Positions 26,870 to 37,952 of a DNA stretch of 64,000 bases are shown here, piece by piece (position 1 is the first letter of the stretch; the number at the start of each line of letters is the position of its first letter). The DNA is from Beijerinckiaceae bacterium (GTDB taxonomy: Bacteria; Pseudomonadota; Alphaproteobacteria; Rhizobiales; Beijerinckiaceae). Under the pieces are notes generated by a model. That model had not been told where the DNA came from and did no database searches. It was given only the letters and a program-made list of their open reading frames with translations. The stretch covers positions 1 through 64,000 of the forward strand of contig CANJVX010000008.1 in NCBI GenBank assembly GCA_947478405.1. The letters run 5' to 3'. A program made the position numbers and the translations under genes.

Positions 26870-27369
26870 GGCTGTTTTGACAGGTGTGAAAATTCCTCCA
26901 CCACGCGCTCATAGACCGGGCGCTTGAAGGGAATGATCATCGCCGGCAAATCCTGCATCGGCACCCATTTCCACGCATCAAATTCCGCTTTGTGCCCACC
27001 AGCGGGTGAGAGAATATTGATCTCGCTATCATCCCCCGTGAAGCGCAAAGCAAACCACTTTTGTGTTTGGCCAACATAACGGCCCTTCCACGCTTCCTGG
27101 GCAATATCGTCAGGCAGATCATAAGCAAACCAATCGCGCGCTTCTGCGAGGCGCTCCACGCTCGTCACATTGGTCTCTTCAGCCAATTCGCGCAGCGCAG
27201 CGGGGAAAGATTCTTCGCCCTCATCAATGCCGCCTTGCGGCATCTGCCATTCATGGCCTTCCGCCACATGTTCGCGCAAAGCCTTGTTGGCGCGCCGCCC
27301 GACAAAGACCAACCCTTGCGCATTGATCAGCATGATACCCACGCAGGGCCTATATTTTTTGTCCGACAT
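26866..27369 (-). CDS. rppH: RNA pyrophosphohydrolase (Nudix)
   Basis: A 167-residue Nudix hydrolase that removes pyrophosphate from the 5' end of RNA and so starts mRNA decay. It begins with [21 protein letters not shown], has [12 protein letters not shown], and a full Nudix box from that glycine to RELAEETNV. The segment [11 protein letters not shown] also fits RppH/NudH. It is the last gene of the leftward envelope block; the deacetylase gene stops nine bases before its start. Confidence 0.93.
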   Translation of the reverse strand: MSDKKYRPCVGIMLINAQGLVFVGRRANKALREHVAEGHEWQMPQGGIDEGEESFPAALRELAEETNVTSVERLAEARDWFAYDLPDDIAQEAWKGRYVGQTQKWFALRFTGDDSEINILSPAGGHKAEFDAWKWVPMQDLPAMIIPFKRPVYERVVEEFSHLSKQP

Positions 27370-27378
27370 GATGGGATG

Positions 27379-28620
27379 TTACCGCGCAACTGTTTGCGCT
27401 GGCGCCGGGATCAACGCCGACAGCGGCACGAGGGCGATTCCCCGCGCGTCCAGACCCTGTGCGAAACGCGCGATCCGGTCAATATGAACGGGCACCGCAG
27501 GCACAACGCCAATGGCGGCCCCCTTCTCGCGCGCGATCGCTTCAAGCCGCCGCAGAGATGCATCGACGCTATCAGGCGATATCGTGTCGATGGCGATATC
27601 AGCACGCATGGCGGGCGCGCCCGTCGCCAATGCCATCGCGGATGAGAGCGACTGGCGCGAAGATCCATCATCAAAAAAGACGAGGCCGCGCCCCGCAATA
27701 TCTTGCAGAATGGGCATGAGCGCTTGCGGGCTGGCCATGAAACGCCCACCCAAAAAATGGCTTAAGCCGATATAGCCTTGAAAGCGGCTCATGTGCCAAT
27801 GCAGCGCATCGAGATTGCGCTCGCGCGCAGCCGTGGCCATGAGCGGGCGCGCGCCAAGTTCAGGGCTGGGCGCAAAACCTTCCATCGGCACTTGCAAGAG
27901 CAATTCATGCCCGGCAATCCGCGCCTGATCCGCCTGTTCTTCCACCCGCGGCGCATAAGGAGAAAAAGCAAATGTGATCGCGCCGGGAAGCACTTTTGCG
28001 GTCTGCGCGCTGGCCTGCGGATTGATCCCCATTCCCGTGACCACCAGCGCAAGACGCGGCGCCCCTGGCGCCAAGCGCGCATCCAGGCCCGAAGGGCGTG
28101 CATAAACATCAGCCGGGCGCGCACCATCGCGCCCAATGCGCGGCAGCGGACCATGCGGACCTGATGTCATCAGACGTGAATCGGGTGCCCCCGCCAGCAC
28201 GGTCCCTGAGCGCATATCTTGCGGAACACGGATGACAATCGGCTCTGCACTTTCTGAGCCATTGCGCCGAATGACTTTTACACCCGCGTCTTGATCAACC
28301 GTCGGCGAGATGATGCGCACACCCGGTGAGACAGAGACAACACGATCCTCTTCGATATTTTGCGAGGCGATGCCGGGTAAATCCGGAACAGAAATGCGGC
28401 GCGGCGGCGCATAATCAACGGAAGCTGCAAGCGGCGGTGTGGGAAGGGGCGCCGCCACACGATCCGTGACAAAGATAAAAGCGAGGATACTGACCGCGAT
28501 CACGCCAATCCCGGAGAGTGCAACAGCACGCAAAGGAATATCGCGCTCACGCCATTGCCGCGGCGCCGTCTGTGATGGCGGGGCATAACCTAGCGGCCTG
28601 TCGAGATCGTCGGCGCTCAT
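27379..28620 (-). CDS. Divergent polysaccharide deacetylase (YibQ) family protein
   Basis: A 413-residue protein with a cytoplasmic N-terminus, one membrane anchor (about residues 45-65, GIGVIAVSILAFIFV) and a periplasmic TIM-like domain of the divergent polysaccharide deacetylase family. Visible family parts are LALVVTGMGINP, AITFAFSPYAP, GHELLLQVPMEGF, YIGLSHFLGGRFM and GLVFFDDGSSRQS. Such genes commonly follow envC and ctpA, as here, suggesting a link with peptidoglycan remodelling or division; its activity is unknown. Start ATG 28620 is chosen among three close Met codons. Confidence 0.83.
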   Translation of the reverse strand: MSADDLDRPLGYAPPSQTAPRQWRERDIPLRAVALSGIGVIAVSILAFIFVTDRVAAPLPTPPLAASVDYAPPRRISVPDLPGIASQNIEEDRVVSVSPGVRIISPTVDQDAGVKVIRRNGSESAEPIVIRVPQDMRSGTVLAGAPDSRLMTSGPHGPLPRIGRDGARPADVYARPSGLDARLAPGAPRLALVVTGMGINPQASAQTAKVLPGAITFAFSPYAPRVEEQADQARIAGHELLLQVPMEGFAPSPELGARPLMATAARERNLDALHWHMSRFQGYIGLSHFLGGRFMASPQALMPILQDIAGRGLVFFDDGSSRQSLSSAMALATGAPAMRADIAIDTISPDSVDASLRRLEAIAREKGAAIGVVPAVPVHIDRIARFAQGLDARGIALVPLSALIPAPAQTVAR

Positions 28621-28767
28621 GCACATCTCAATCGGCTTGAAAACCGGCAATGAGCCGGACGCCTGATATTTTAAAATGAATCAAAGGGCCTAGGTGCCGA
28701 ACATCAAGGCGAAACCTAGGCCCAATCTAAAATGACATGACAACAAATACGCAGAAGATGCACAAAC

Positions 28768-30102
28768 TTATTTGACTGTGCGTTCGGCCGCCTTCGCGGG
28801 CTCGCTCGCTTGCGCCTTTGTGTAAGTGCCGCGCAACATGTCGAGAGCGGCCTTCAATTGCTTGTCGTTCTTGGGGTCGGGCGGCACATAGGCTTGCGAA
28901 CCGCTCTTCTCTTCTTCGCCATTTTTCAAATGGCCCTTCAGAGAGGCTTCGCCCTTCGTGTCATCCTTGCCTTTCAACTCATCAGGCACATCCTGCAAAA
29001 TCTGGATATCCGGATCTATGCCCTTGGCCTGAATCGAGCGGCCAGACGGTGTATAGTAACGCGCCGTGGTGAGGCGCAGCGCGCCATTGGCTTGGCCAAG
29101 CGGAATGATCGTCTGTACCGAGCCTTTGCCGAAGGAACGCGTGCCGACAATCGTTGCACGCTTGTGATCCTGCAGCGCACCTGCAACGATTTCCGACGCC
29201 GAAGCAGAACCGCCGTTGATCAGCACGATCAACGGCTTGCCCTTCGACAAGTCACCGGGGCGGGCATTGTAGCGCTGGGTTTCATCCGCATTGCGGCCGC
29301 GCGTCGAGACGATTTCGCCATGGCTCAGGAAGGCATTCGACACAGCAATCGATTGATCAAGCAGGCCGCCGGGATTGTTGCGCAGATCAAGAATATAGCC
29401 CTTGAACTTATCGCCCGGTACGTCGGCATTGAACTTGCTGATCGCGGTCTTCACGCCATCATAGGTCTGCTCGTTGAATTGTGTGATGCGGATATAGCCA
29501 ACATCATCACCTTCCTGGCGGAAGCGCACGGAGCGGATCTGAATCACTGCGCGGGTAATGGCGACTTCCTGACTGTCGCGCGAGGCGCCCCGCAGGATCG
29601 TCAGCTTCACTTGTGTATTGACAGCGCCGCGCATCTTGTCGACGGCCTGATTGAGCGTCATGCCCTGCACGCTCTCGCCATCGATGGCTGAAATAATATC
29701 GCCCGACATAATGCCCGCACGCGCGGCCGGCGTTTCATCAATCGGCGTGACAACTTTCACAAGCCCGTCTTCCTGCGTGACTTCGATGCCAAGACCACCA
29801 AATTCGCCGCGCGTCTGCACCTGCATGTCGCGGAAGCTTTTGGCATCCATATAGCTCGAATGGGGATCGAGCGAGGTGAGCATGCCCGAGACTGCCGCTT
29901 CGATGAGCTTTTGCTCATTGGGCTTCTCGACATAATCGGAGCGGATTTTTTCAAAAACGTCGCCAAAGAGATTGAGGTTCTTGTAGGTGTCGGAGACCGC
30001 CGCATTGGCGGTGCCCGAGAAATAGAAATGCGTCTGCGCCCCGACCAAAACAGTCGTTGCGCCCAGAGCTGCGCCCAGCATGACAAGAGAAATCTTGCGC
30101 AT
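28768..30102 (-). CDS. ctpA: C-terminal processing protease, S41 family
   Basis: A 444-residue periplasmic serine protease. A signal/anchor (ISLVMLGAALGATTVLVGA) is followed by a PDZ domain (FGGLGIEVTQEDG to AIDGESVQGMTL) and the S41 catalytic domain with the Ser in GGSASASEIVAGAL and the Lys in GTRSFGKGSVQT. Family members trim lipoproteins and peptidoglycan hydrolases. ATG 30102 overlaps the TAA of envC as TAATG, indicating coupled translation. The C-terminal tail is Lys-rich and probably disordered. Confidence 0.93.
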   Translation of the reverse strand: MRKISLVMLGAALGATTVLVGAQTHFYFSGTANAAVSDTYKNLNLFGDVFEKIRSDYVEKPNEQKLIEAAVSGMLTSLDPHSSYMDAKSFRDMQVQTRGEFGGLGIEVTQEDGLVKVVTPIDETPAARAGIMSGDIISAIDGESVQGMTLNQAVDKMRGAVNTQVKLTILRGASRDSQEVAITRAVIQIRSVRFRQEGDDVGYIRITQFNEQTYDGVKTAISKFNADVPGDKFKGYILDLRNNPGGLLDQSIAVSNAFLSHGEIVSTRGRNADETQRYNARPGDLSKGKPLIVLINGGSASASEIVAGALQDHKRATIVGTRSFGKGSVQTIIPLGQANGALRLTTARYYTPSGRSIQAKGIDPDIQILQDVPDELKGKDDTKGEASLKGHLKNGEEEKSGSQAYVPPDPKNDKQLKAALDMLRGTYTKAQASEPAKAAERTVK

Positions 30103-31397
30103 TATCCGCGAACCTTTTCCATCTCGGCCTTTGCCCACCATGGGCCCGGATCGATGGCCATTCCGTCTTTTCTGAACTCAACATAGAGAATGGGCTGCGA
30201 TGCGCCAAGAGCAAGAGCCGTCGCCAGTGCCGTTCTAGCCGTTCCGTCACCCATGGTCGCCACAGGCTCCCCAGCCAGCACGAATTGGCCAACCTCGACA
30301 TTGATCCGCTCCATGCCGGCGAGCACAACATAGTACCCACCGCCGGCATTGATGATCAAGAGTTGGCCATAAGTGCGGTAGGGGCCCGAGAAAGCGACCC
30401 AGCCATCTGCTGGTGAGGCAACAGGAGACCCCGGACGGGTGGCCAGAGAAAGCCCCTTCTCCACCCCGCCGATTCCGTCAGTCACCCCGTAAGTCTTGAC
30501 GATCTTTCCTAAAACCGGAATCAACAACAGGCCCTTGGCATCCGCAAACGCAATTTTGGGCGACAGGCGCGCCGGATCGCCAAAGGGCAAAGAGGCGACG
30601 CGTTGGTTCTTCACTTGTGCCGCATCTGCGGCCCTGGCCTGCTCAGCTGCACGACCGGCGGCCGGAATTTCTGTTTCGGAGCGGGAAATGAGGTCCTTGA
30701 AGTCCGGCGATTGTTTTGCCAGTTCTGCGAGGCGCTGGCGCTGTTCGGCCAGTTTCTGCTCAGCCTCTTTCAGGGCGCCTTGCCGGGCAGTAACCAAAGC
30801 CGACAGCTTTTCATTGTCGCGCACAAAGGTCTGCGCCTCTGCGGCAAGGCGTTCTTTTTCAAGCGCAATATTCTTACGAAGCTCAACCAGCTCGTTGAGA
30901 TCGGTGGCCAGCGATTGAGCTTCGGAGCGCAATTCGGGAAGCACAGCGCCCAGCATCATGGCCGAGCGGATCGAGCGCAAAGCATCTTCTGGCGAAGCCA
31001 GAACGGCCGGTGGGATCCCGCGGCGCATGCGCTGCAGGACGGCCAGAACTTCGGCCAAAACAGCGCGGCGGCTTTCCAGCGATTTGCGGATAGCGTCCTC
31101 GCTGCCGGTTGCGACATCGAGCCGCTTCTCTATCTCCGCCATGCGCGCTTGCGTCTGGCGCATTTTCGAATTGGTTTCGATCAGCGCGGCGTTGAGCCGG
31201 GTGCGATCCATACGGATGCCTTCGGCCTCCGCCTCCAGCGCCCTACGACGCTCGTCGGCGGCGCGCAATTCAGTTTCGATTGCCTTCGGATCGCGCGCGG
31301 TCGTCTGTGCCAGCGCGGGCACGGCCAAAGCAAAGCTCATAGCCAGCAGCCAAAGGCCTGCTGGATGAAGAGCGGAACTTGCACGGGATCGAATCAT
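30102..31397 (-). CDS. envC: Murein hydrolase activator EnvC-like, degenerate M23 domain
   Basis: A 431-residue periplasmic protein. A signal peptide (LWLLAMSFALAVPALAQ) precedes a long coiled coil (about residues 35-250, rich in Glu, Arg and Leu) and a C-terminal LytM domain. The metal ligands of active M23 enzymes are lost: the HxxxD region reads GLSLAT and HxH reads LYVEF. EnvC-type proteins activate amidases at division instead of cutting peptidoglycan themselves. It is translationally coupled to ctpA and lies 42 bases downstream of rlmH. Confidence 0.88.
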   Translation of the reverse strand: MIRSRASSALHPAGLWLLAMSFALAVPALAQTTARDPKAIETELRAADERRRALEAEAEGIRMDRTRLNAALIETNSKMRQTQARMAEIEKRLDVATGSEDAIRKSLESRRAVLAEVLAVLQRMRRGIPPAVLASPEDALRSIRSAMMLGAVLPELRSEAQSLATDLNELVELRKNIALEKERLAAEAQTFVRDNEKLSALVTARQGALKEAEQKLAEQRQRLAELAKQSPDFKDLISRSETEIPAAGRAAEQARAADAAQVKNQRVASLPFGDPARLSPKIAFADAKGLLLIPVLGKIVKTYGVTDGIGGVEKGLSLATRPGSPVASPADGWVAFSGPYRTYGQLLIINAGGGYYVVLAGMERINVEVGQFVLAGEPVATMGDGTARTALATALALGASQPILYVEFRKDGMAIDPGPWWAKAEMEKVRG

Positions 31398-31439
31398 GGA
31401 CCCAGCATAGGCACGGTAATCGCGGCCGCAACGAGGCGA

Positions 31440-31922
31440 TTACGCGCGATGATAGGGATGGCCCGACAAAATGGTGAGTGCACGGTAAATCTGCTCCGCC
31501 GCCATGATGCGCACGAGCTGATGGGGCCAGGTCATAGCACCAAAAGCCAGAACCAGCGAAGCTTTGGCGCGCAACTCCGGATCGATCCCGTCAGGCCCGC
31601 CGATCAGCAGAGCATAGGCGGAAGCGCCATTGTCGCGTGCGCTCGCCAGATCTGCCGCAAAGGCCTCGCTGCCCATGGTCTTGCCGCGCTCATCCAGAAC
31701 GATGAGCCGGGCACCGGCGGGAATGTTAGTTGTGAGAAGGCGTGCTTCTTCCGCTTTGCGATCTTCGGGACGGCGCGCGCGCGATTCATCGGCCTCGCGC
31801 ATCTCGACCCCGGTCAAGCCAACGCTTCGCGACGAGCCTTGAGCACGTTCAAGATAACGCGCGCAAATTTCTCTCTCTGGGCCGGCTTTCAACCGCCCGA
31901 TGGCTGACAGGAGGACGCGCAA
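31440..31922 (-). CDS. rlmH: 23S rRNA pseudouridine(1915) N3-methyltransferase
   Basis: A 160-residue SPOUT methyltransferase that modifies pseudouridine 1915 of helix 69 in assembled 70S ribosomes. Family elements are AIGRLKAGPE at the N-terminus, LIVLDERGKTMGSEAFA, LLIGGPDGIDP and the knotted SAM site MTWPHQLVRIMAAEQIYRA, ending in HPYHRA. The start seems to be TTG at 31922. It follows rsfS, with which it is coupled in most bacteria. Confidence 0.94.
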   Translation of the reverse strand: MRVLLSAIGRLKAGPEREICARYLERAQGSSRSVGLTGVEMREADESRARRPEDRKAEEARLLTTNIPAGARLIVLDERGKTMGSEAFAADLASARDNGASAYALLIGGPDGIDPELRAKASLVLAFGAMTWPHQLVRIMAAEQIYRALTILSGHPYHRA

Positions 31923-31945
31923 GAGGCCAGAGGATCACCACGCCA

Positions 31946-32431
31946 TCAAGCGCGGCGATCAGCCTTCTGTTCGGCCGGACGATCTCCGCTCCACATTTTC
32001 TCCAGATTATAAAACTGGCGAACCTCCGGGCGGAAAAGATGGACGATGACATCGCCTGCATCAACCAGCACCCAATCGCAATGGGGCAGGCCTTCAATGC
32101 GGGGCAATTTAAAGCCACCTTCCTTGCAACCCTTGCTGACGCGATCAGCGATCGCGTTGACATGAGTCGTCGACCGCCCGGTCGCGATAATCATCGCGTC
32201 GGCGATCGACGTTTTGCCGTGAAGGTCAATGGAGAGAACATCCTCGGCCTTCGCATCATCGAGGCTGTTGAGAATGTTGCGTACGAGCAATCCGGTATCG
32301 GGTTCAGCCTGAACACGAACCGGTTGGGGCAGTTTTTCGCCTGCTCCTGCTTGGACCGTGGTTGCCAGAGCCTGTTTCTCCTTCGTGCTGCGCGGCGCGC
32401 TGCGCTTCGTCAATGTGGGCGACTTCGCCAT
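31946..32431 (-). CDS. rsfS: Ribosome silencing factor RsfS
   Basis: A 161-residue protein that binds L14 of the large subunit and blocks subunit joining in starvation. A variable N-terminal extension is followed by the conserved domain (LNSLDDAKAEDVLSIDL, MIIATGRSTTHVNAIAD, and GDVIVHLFRPEVRQFYNLEKMW). ATG 32431 is preferred; a TTG nine bases upstream, also with purine-rich sequence before it, is possible. It lies between nadD and rlmH, the conserved order. Confidence 0.93.
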   Translation of the reverse strand: MAKSPTLTKRSAPRSTKEKQALATTVQAGAGEKLPQPVRVQAEPDTGLLVRNILNSLDDAKAEDVLSIDLHGKTSIADAMIIATGRSTTHVNAIADRVSKGCKEGGFKLPRIEGLPHCDWVLVDAGDVIVHLFRPEVRQFYNLEKMWSGDRPAEQKADRRA

Positions 32432-32449
32432 GTGATTCAACTCTTCTCT

Positions 32450-33169
32450 TCAGAGGGCCGGTTGGCCAATCGACGCAGACACGCCCGAAAACAGTCCTGC
32501 GCCCGCGCGGCGAAGCTCGGTCGAGGATATGTCCGAGCGCCTACCATGCAGAAAAATAAAGGCGGGAGTACGGGCGCGAGCTAAAAGCCGCGCCTCCGTC
32601 TCGCCATAGCGGAAACGTGAAAAATAGTGCCCTGCCCGACTGTTGACGGCCTTCAAGGTCGAACCCGGGCGGTCGATCACCGCCACAGGAACGAGATGGG
32701 CAATCTCCTGCCAGCGTTGCCAGTGGTGGAATTGGGCGAGATTATCGGCACCCATGAGCCAGACGAAATCCACGCCCGGACAGCGCCGTGTCAGATAAGA
32801 AATCGTGTCGTAGGTATAGCGTGTGCCAATCTCGGCCTCAAAACCGGTGACATCAATCTGCGGATGATCCCCGATGCGCCGCGCTGCGGCCATGCGCGCA
32901 GCCAAGGACGGAAGGCCAGCATTTTCCTTCAGCGGATTGCCAGGCGTAACAATCCACCAGACGCGATCCAGCCGTAGTTTCGACAAAGCAATCTGACTGA
33001 CCAGCAGATGTCCCTCATGCGGGGGGTTGAAAGAGCCGCCAAACAGGCCAATGCGCATGCCCTGTTCATGGGGCGGCAAATGGGCCGGCAAACGCGGCGC
33101 GCCCTGCGCCGCGATGAAACGCGGCGGTTTGGCAGGACGGAGCGCCGGTCGCGGCATGTCATGTGTCAC
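32450..33169 (-). CDS. nadD: Nicotinate-nucleotide adenylyltransferase
   Basis: A 239-residue nucleotidyltransferase that adenylates nicotinate mononucleotide in NAD synthesis. The ATP-binding motif is [16 protein letters not shown] and the C-terminal motif is [23 protein letters not shown] and RTPAFIFLH match the family. An N-terminal Pro/Arg-rich extension precedes the core; a start at the internal Met of MRIGLFGG is an alternative. The GTG start overlaps the proA stop (GTGA), so the two are coupled. Confidence 0.93.
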   Translation of the reverse strand: MTHDMPRPALRPAKPPRFIAAQGAPRLPAHLPPHEQGMRIGLFGGSFNPPHEGHLLVSQIALSKLRLDRVWWIVTPGNPLKENAGLPSLAARMAAARRIGDHPQIDVTGFEAEIGTRYTYDTISYLTRRCPGVDFVWLMGADNLAQFHHWQRWQEIAHLVPVAVIDRPGSTLKAVNSRAGHYFSRFRYGETEARLLARARTPAFIFLHGRRSDISSTELRRAGAGLFSGVSASIGQPAL

Positions 33170-34461
33170 GGACGTGTCTGACCATTGCCGCGCACGCGGT
33201 ATTTAAAGGAGCATAATTGCGCCAGCCCCACAGGCCCGCGCGCATGCATGCGGCCCGTGGCAATGCCAATCTCAGCCCCAAAACCAAATTCACCGCCATC
33301 GGCAAATTGCGTCGAAGCATTGTGCATGACAATGGCCGAGTCGACCTCGCTCAAGAAGCGTTCGGCCGCAGCTTTGTCTTCGGTGACAATGCAGTCGGTG
33401 TGATGCGAGCCATGTGTCTCGATATGGTCGATGGCCTCATCAAGCCCTTCCACCACGCGGCAAGCAATGATGGCATCGAGATATTCGAGCTTCCAGTCTT
33501 CATCGGTGGCGGGCACGACGCGAGGATCCGTTTGCAACGATGCTGCATCACCACGCACTTCACATTTTTCATCAAGCAGCATTTTGACGAGCGGCGCGAG
33601 ATGGGTCGTCGCGACTGCTTTGTCGACAAGCAAAGTTTCAGCGGCCCCGCAAATACCTGTGCGCCGCAGCTTGGCATTTCGAACGATGGTTTTGGCCTTT
33701 TCGAGATCGGCTGCGCCATGAATATAGACATGCACAATGCCTTCGAGATGGGCGAAAACCGGCACACGCGCTTCGTCCTGCACGCGTGCGACAAGGCTCT
33801 TGCCACCGCGCGGGACAATGACGTCAAGCGCGCCGCCCAGACCTTTCAGCATTTCGCCCACTGCCGCGCGATCCTTCACCGGTACACGTGAAATGGCAGC
33901 TTCCGGCAGACCTGCTTCGCGCAAACCCTGCACAAGGCAGGCATGGATGAGTGCGGATGAATGAAGCGAATCTGACCCACCGCGCAGGATGCAGGCATTA
34001 CCTGCCTTGAGGCAGAGCGCGCCAGCATCCGCCGTGACATTCGGGCGGCTTTCGTAAATCACGCCAATCACGCCAAGCGGCGTCGACACGCGCTCAATCT
34101 TGAGACCATTCGGGCGCTCGAAAACTTCCAGCACCTTGCCAACGGGATCTGGCAAGGCGGCTATGGCCTCGACGCCTTTGGCCATAGCCTCAATACGCGC
34201 TGCATCGAGCAGCAAGCGATCCAGCATCGCCTTGGTGGCGCCAGCGGCTGCTGCGGCCTGCATGTCTTGCGCATTGGCCACGATGATGTCTGTCGCGCGC
34301 GCGCGCATAGCGGAGGCTGCCGCCAGCAAAGCCTTGTCCTTCATCTCGCGCGAGCTCAGCGCCACTGCCCGCGCGGCTTTGCGCGCATCGCGTCCCAGCG
34401 CCGCCATCAGGGCGGGCACATCTTGCGTAGCTTGGGGATCAAAAGGCTTGGTCATGGTCAT
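33166..34461 (-). CDS. proA: Gamma-glutamyl phosphate reductase
   Basis: A 431-residue NADPH-dependent aldehyde dehydrogenase-like enzyme making glutamate-5-semialdehyde for proline. Signature stretches include [28 protein letters not shown], the catalytic Cys in [13 protein letters not shown] and [13 protein letters not shown]. It lies 27 bases downstream of proB, whose product is its substrate, and overlaps nadD. Confidence 0.96.
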   Translation of the reverse strand: MTMTKPFDPQATQDVPALMAALGRDARKAARAVALSSREMKDKALLAAASAMRARATDIIVANAQDMQAAAAAGATKAMLDRLLLDAARIEAMAKGVEAIAALPDPVGKVLEVFERPNGLKIERVSTPLGVIGVIYESRPNVTADAGALCLKAGNACILRGGSDSLHSSALIHACLVQGLREAGLPEAAISRVPVKDRAAVGEMLKGLGGALDVIVPRGGKSLVARVQDEARVPVFAHLEGIVHVYIHGAADLEKAKTIVRNAKLRRTGICGAAETLLVDKAVATTHLAPLVKMLLDEKCEVRGDAASLQTDPRVVPATDEDWKLEYLDAIIACRVVEGLDEAIDHIETHGSHHTDCIVTEDKAAAERFLSEVDSAIVMHNASTQFADGGEFGFGAEIGIATGRMHARGPVGLAQLCSFKYRVRGNGQTRP

Positions 34462-34488
34462 CGATCTAAAAGGAAGTTGGAACGTCTG

Positions 34489-35616
34489 TCACTCGCTGCC
34501 GAGCGCCATATCATCACGGTGGATCATCTCGGCCTGTCCCGGTTCACCCAGAATAGCTTCGATCTCGCGGGAATTGCGACCGGCAATGCGTGCTGCCTCC
34601 AGCGCATCATAGGCCACCAAGCCTCGGCCAATCTCAGCGCCACGCGCATCGCGAATGATGATGCAATCACCGCGCGCAAAAGACCCTTCAAGGCGCACCA
34701 CACCGGCGGGCAGGAGACTGGCACCGGCAAGCAGGGCCTTGGCTGCACCCGCATCAATATGCACCGTGCCGCGCGGTTCCAGCGAGCCGGCAATCCATTT
34801 TTTGCGCGCTGTGACCGGATTGGAAGGTGTGAGAAACCATGTGCAACGACCGCCATCAGCGATGCGCTTCACCGGGTTGATCACGCGCCCATCGGCAATC
34901 ACCATATGGGTGCCGCCGGTTGTGGCAATTTTTGCCGCTTCGATCTTGGTGCGCATGCCGCCACGTGACATTTCGCTGGCAGCCCCACCAGCCATGGCTT
35001 CGATCTCAGCCGAGATGCGCGGCACAACAGGGATAAGCGTGGCTGAGGGATCTTCATGCGGGGGTGCCGTATAAAGCCCGTCAATATCAGACAGGAGCAC
35101 GAGCAGATCGGCGCTAGCCATGGTCGCGACACGCGCGGCCAAGCGATCATTGTCGCCATAGCGGATTTCTGTTGTGGCGACCGTGTCATTTTCATTGATC
35201 ACGGGCACAGCGCGCAATTCGAGCAATTTGCCGATGGTTTCACGCGCGTTAAGATAGCGCTGACGCTCTTCCGTGTCATTCAGCGTGACCAGGATTTGCC
35301 CTGCCGTAATGCCGCGTGCGCCCAGCACTTCCGACCAAGTACGCGCCAGAGAAATTTGCCCGACAGCTGCAGCAGCCTGACTTTCTTCCAGACGCAAAGA
35401 GCCTTTCGGCAATTTCAAAACCGTGCGGCCCAGCGCAATTGAGCCCGACGAGACGACAAGCACATCGCGACCCTCACGATGCAGGCCCGCAATATCTTCG
35501 GCCAAAGCTTCCAGCCAGTCGCGCTTCAGCGCGCCCTGCGCCTGATCGACGAGCAGCGACGAGCCGACTTTCACGACGATGCGGCGGAAGTTTTTGAGTG
35601 AAGGCAGGGTCGTCAC
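34489..35616 (-). CDS. proB: Glutamate 5-kinase with PUA domain
   Basis: A 375-residue amino acid kinase starting the proline pathway. The N-terminal kinase domain has [40 protein letters not shown] and [13 protein letters not shown]; a C-terminal PUA domain (about residues 275-370) follows. Proline feedback inhibition is usual for this enzyme. The start is GTG 35616, ten bases after the obgE stop, so proB is probably in the obgE transcript. Confidence 0.95.
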   Translation of the reverse strand: MTTLPSLKNFRRIVVKVGSSLLVDQAQGALKRDWLEALAEDIAGLHREGRDVLVVSSGSIALGRTVLKLPKGSLRLEESQAAAAVGQISLARTWSEVLGARGITAGQILVTLNDTEERQRYLNARETIGKLLELRAVPVINENDTVATTEIRYGDNDRLAARVATMASADLLVLLSDIDGLYTAPPHEDPSATLIPVVPRISAEIEAMAGGAASEMSRGGMRTKIEAAKIATTGGTHMVIADGRVINPVKRIADGGRCTWFLTPSNPVTARKKWIAGSLEPRGTVHIDAGAAKALLAGASLLPAGVVRLEGSFARGDCIIIRDARGAEIGRGLVAYDALEAARIAGRNSREIEAILGEPGQAEMIHRDDMALGSE

Positions 35617-35626
35617 GTCTCAGGCC

Positions 35627-36703
<1,077 letters not shown>

Positions 36704-36737
36704 CTATCCGAGCCAAGGGCGCGGAGCAATGGAGACG

Positions 36738-36760
36738 CCCGGAACCAACGAGGTTCCGGG
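36738..36760 (-). other. Strong hairpin between GNAT and obgE genes
   Basis: A perfect nine-base inverted repeat CCCGGAACC/GGTTCCGGG with a five-base loop lies between the GNAT stop and the obgE start. No U-run follows it on the minus strand, so it may be a processing or attenuation hairpin instead of a true terminator. Confidence 0.45.
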
Positions 36761-36789
36761 CCAGAAGGGTTAATGCCAGATGGCATGTT

Positions 36790-37368
36790 TCAGGCCGCCG
36801 CCTTGGGCAGAGCGATCCGTCCAGCCACATCAGCACGCGCCGAGAGCCATTCAGAGCGGGCAATCCGCGCACGCCCGTCAGCCCCCGCTTTCGGGAAACC
36901 GCAAGCCGCCAGCACCTTGCCTGCCGCCTCCGGCGTTTGCTCCGTGAGCCGGGCCTCGATGTCCTGCGCGCCCGATAGCATGAAGGCCATGTCGACAATC
37001 GCTTCGATCGCTTCGCGCATCAGCCCCTGCCCCCAATCAGGGCGGCCGAGCCAATAGCCGAGGACCAGACCGCGGCCATCGCCCTTGGCCTGCACACCTG
37101 CCGAGCCGATAAAGGCTGACGGGTCGCTGCGTGGCGAAAGGGCTAACACTGTGCCCTCGCCTGCCAGATTGACGCGCCGCGCGCCCAAAACAAAATCTTC
37201 TGCCTCCCGCGCCCCAAAGGGCGTTTGCAGGCAGGAGATTCCTTTCGCGACCTCAGGGTCCGAAGCGAGGCGGGCGAAATCGCGCATATCTGCGGCACGC
37301 GGCCAGCGCAGCCAGAGGCGGGCGGTCTCGATCCGGAACACATCGTCGCGGGTCAGCTCGGGAAACAT
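36790..37368 (-). CDS. GNAT family N-acetyltransferase (RimJ/RimL-like)
   Basis: A 192-residue acetyltransferase. The N-terminal part IETARLWLRWPRAADMRDFARLASDPEVAKGIS is the usual start of the RimJ/RimL group, and acetyl-CoA binding lies around VLGYWLGRPDWGQGLMREAIEAIVDMAF. The substrate may be a protein N-terminus or a small molecule. It sits between rpmA and obgE, as in many Hyphomicrobiales, after a terminator hairpin. Confidence 0.88.
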   Translation of the reverse strand: MFPELTRDDVFRIETARLWLRWPRAADMRDFARLASDPEVAKGISCLQTPFGAREAEDFVLGARRVNLAGEGTVLALSPRSDPSAFIGSAGVQAKGDGRGLVLGYWLGRPDWGQGLMREAIEAIVDMAFMLSGAQDIEARLTEQTPEAAGKVLAACGFPKAGADGRARIARSEWLSARADVAGRIALPKAAA

Positions 37369-37412
37369 GGAACAGCTCCAGTTCGAAACGGCGCGCTCTG
37401 CGCCAGAAACAC

Positions 37413-37439
37413 AAAAAGGGAAGCGGTCTCCCGCTTCCC
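37413..37439 (-). terminator. Rho-independent terminator after rplU-rpmA
   Basis: On the minus strand the nine-base stem GGGAAGCGG/CCGCTTCCC (37431-37439 with 37418-37426) with a GAGA tetraloop is followed by five Us (37413-37417). It closes the rplU-rpmA transcript about 140 bases after rpmA. Confidence 0.9.
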
Positions 37440-37575
37440 CCAGGTGTCCCCTCGTCGGGGATCGGACTGGTCCGGATCTCTTAGGACTTTTGCCCCTTTC
37501 GATCCTTGAGGTTTAAAGAACCTATCCACCGGGTCTCGCGAGAGTCGGTGGAAGATCTTCATCAAACCACCACCT
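37440..37575 (-). other. Structured 3' region between rpmA and its terminator
   Basis: About 135 transcribed bases after rpmA hold several inverted repeats: the pair CCACC.../GGTGG with a TCTCGCGAGA core (around 37525-37551), GGACTGGTCC (37466-37475) and CCCCTCGTCGGGG (37448-37460). A reading frame from ATG 37562, preceded by AAGGTGG, runs 69 codons to 37353 through the terminator. It may be an untranslated tail, a small RNA or a small protein gene; none is proven. Confidence 0.4.
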
Positions 37576-37845
37576 TTATTCAGCTGCCTGCGCTTGCGGC
37601 AGAACTTCTACGTAAGCTCGGCCATTCGCCTTTTTCAGGAAATGGACCTTGCCTTCGACGAGAGCGAAGAGCGTGTGATCGACACCCATGCCGACATTCT
37701 TGCCGGGGTGCCATTTTGTGCCGCGCTGACGCACGATGATGTTGCCGCCGATGACAGCTTCACCACCGAACTTCTTCACGCCAAGTCGACGACCGTCTGA
37801 GTCGCGGCCGTTGCGGGATGAACCGCCTGCCTTTTTGTGAGCCAT
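37576..37845 (-). CDS. rpmA: 50S ribosomal protein L27
   Basis: An 89-residue ribosomal protein starting [18 protein letters not shown] and continuing [24 protein letters not shown], the conserved L27 body near the peptidyl transferase centre. It follows rplU after about 110 bases in one transcript. Confidence 0.97.
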   Translation of the reverse strand: MAHKKAGGSSRNGRDSDGRRLGVKKFGGEAVIGGNIIVRQRGTKWHPGKNVGMGVDHTLFALVEGKVHFLKKANGRAYVEVLPQAQAAE

Positions 37846-37952
37846 TGATCTGCTCCGAACCTTGCAGCCCCGCGGTTTGTTCCGAGGGCGAGTGAATGTG
37901 AGTTGGACCTTTTATATCGTAAAAAGATCCGTTCTGAAACCGGTCCGCGCGA

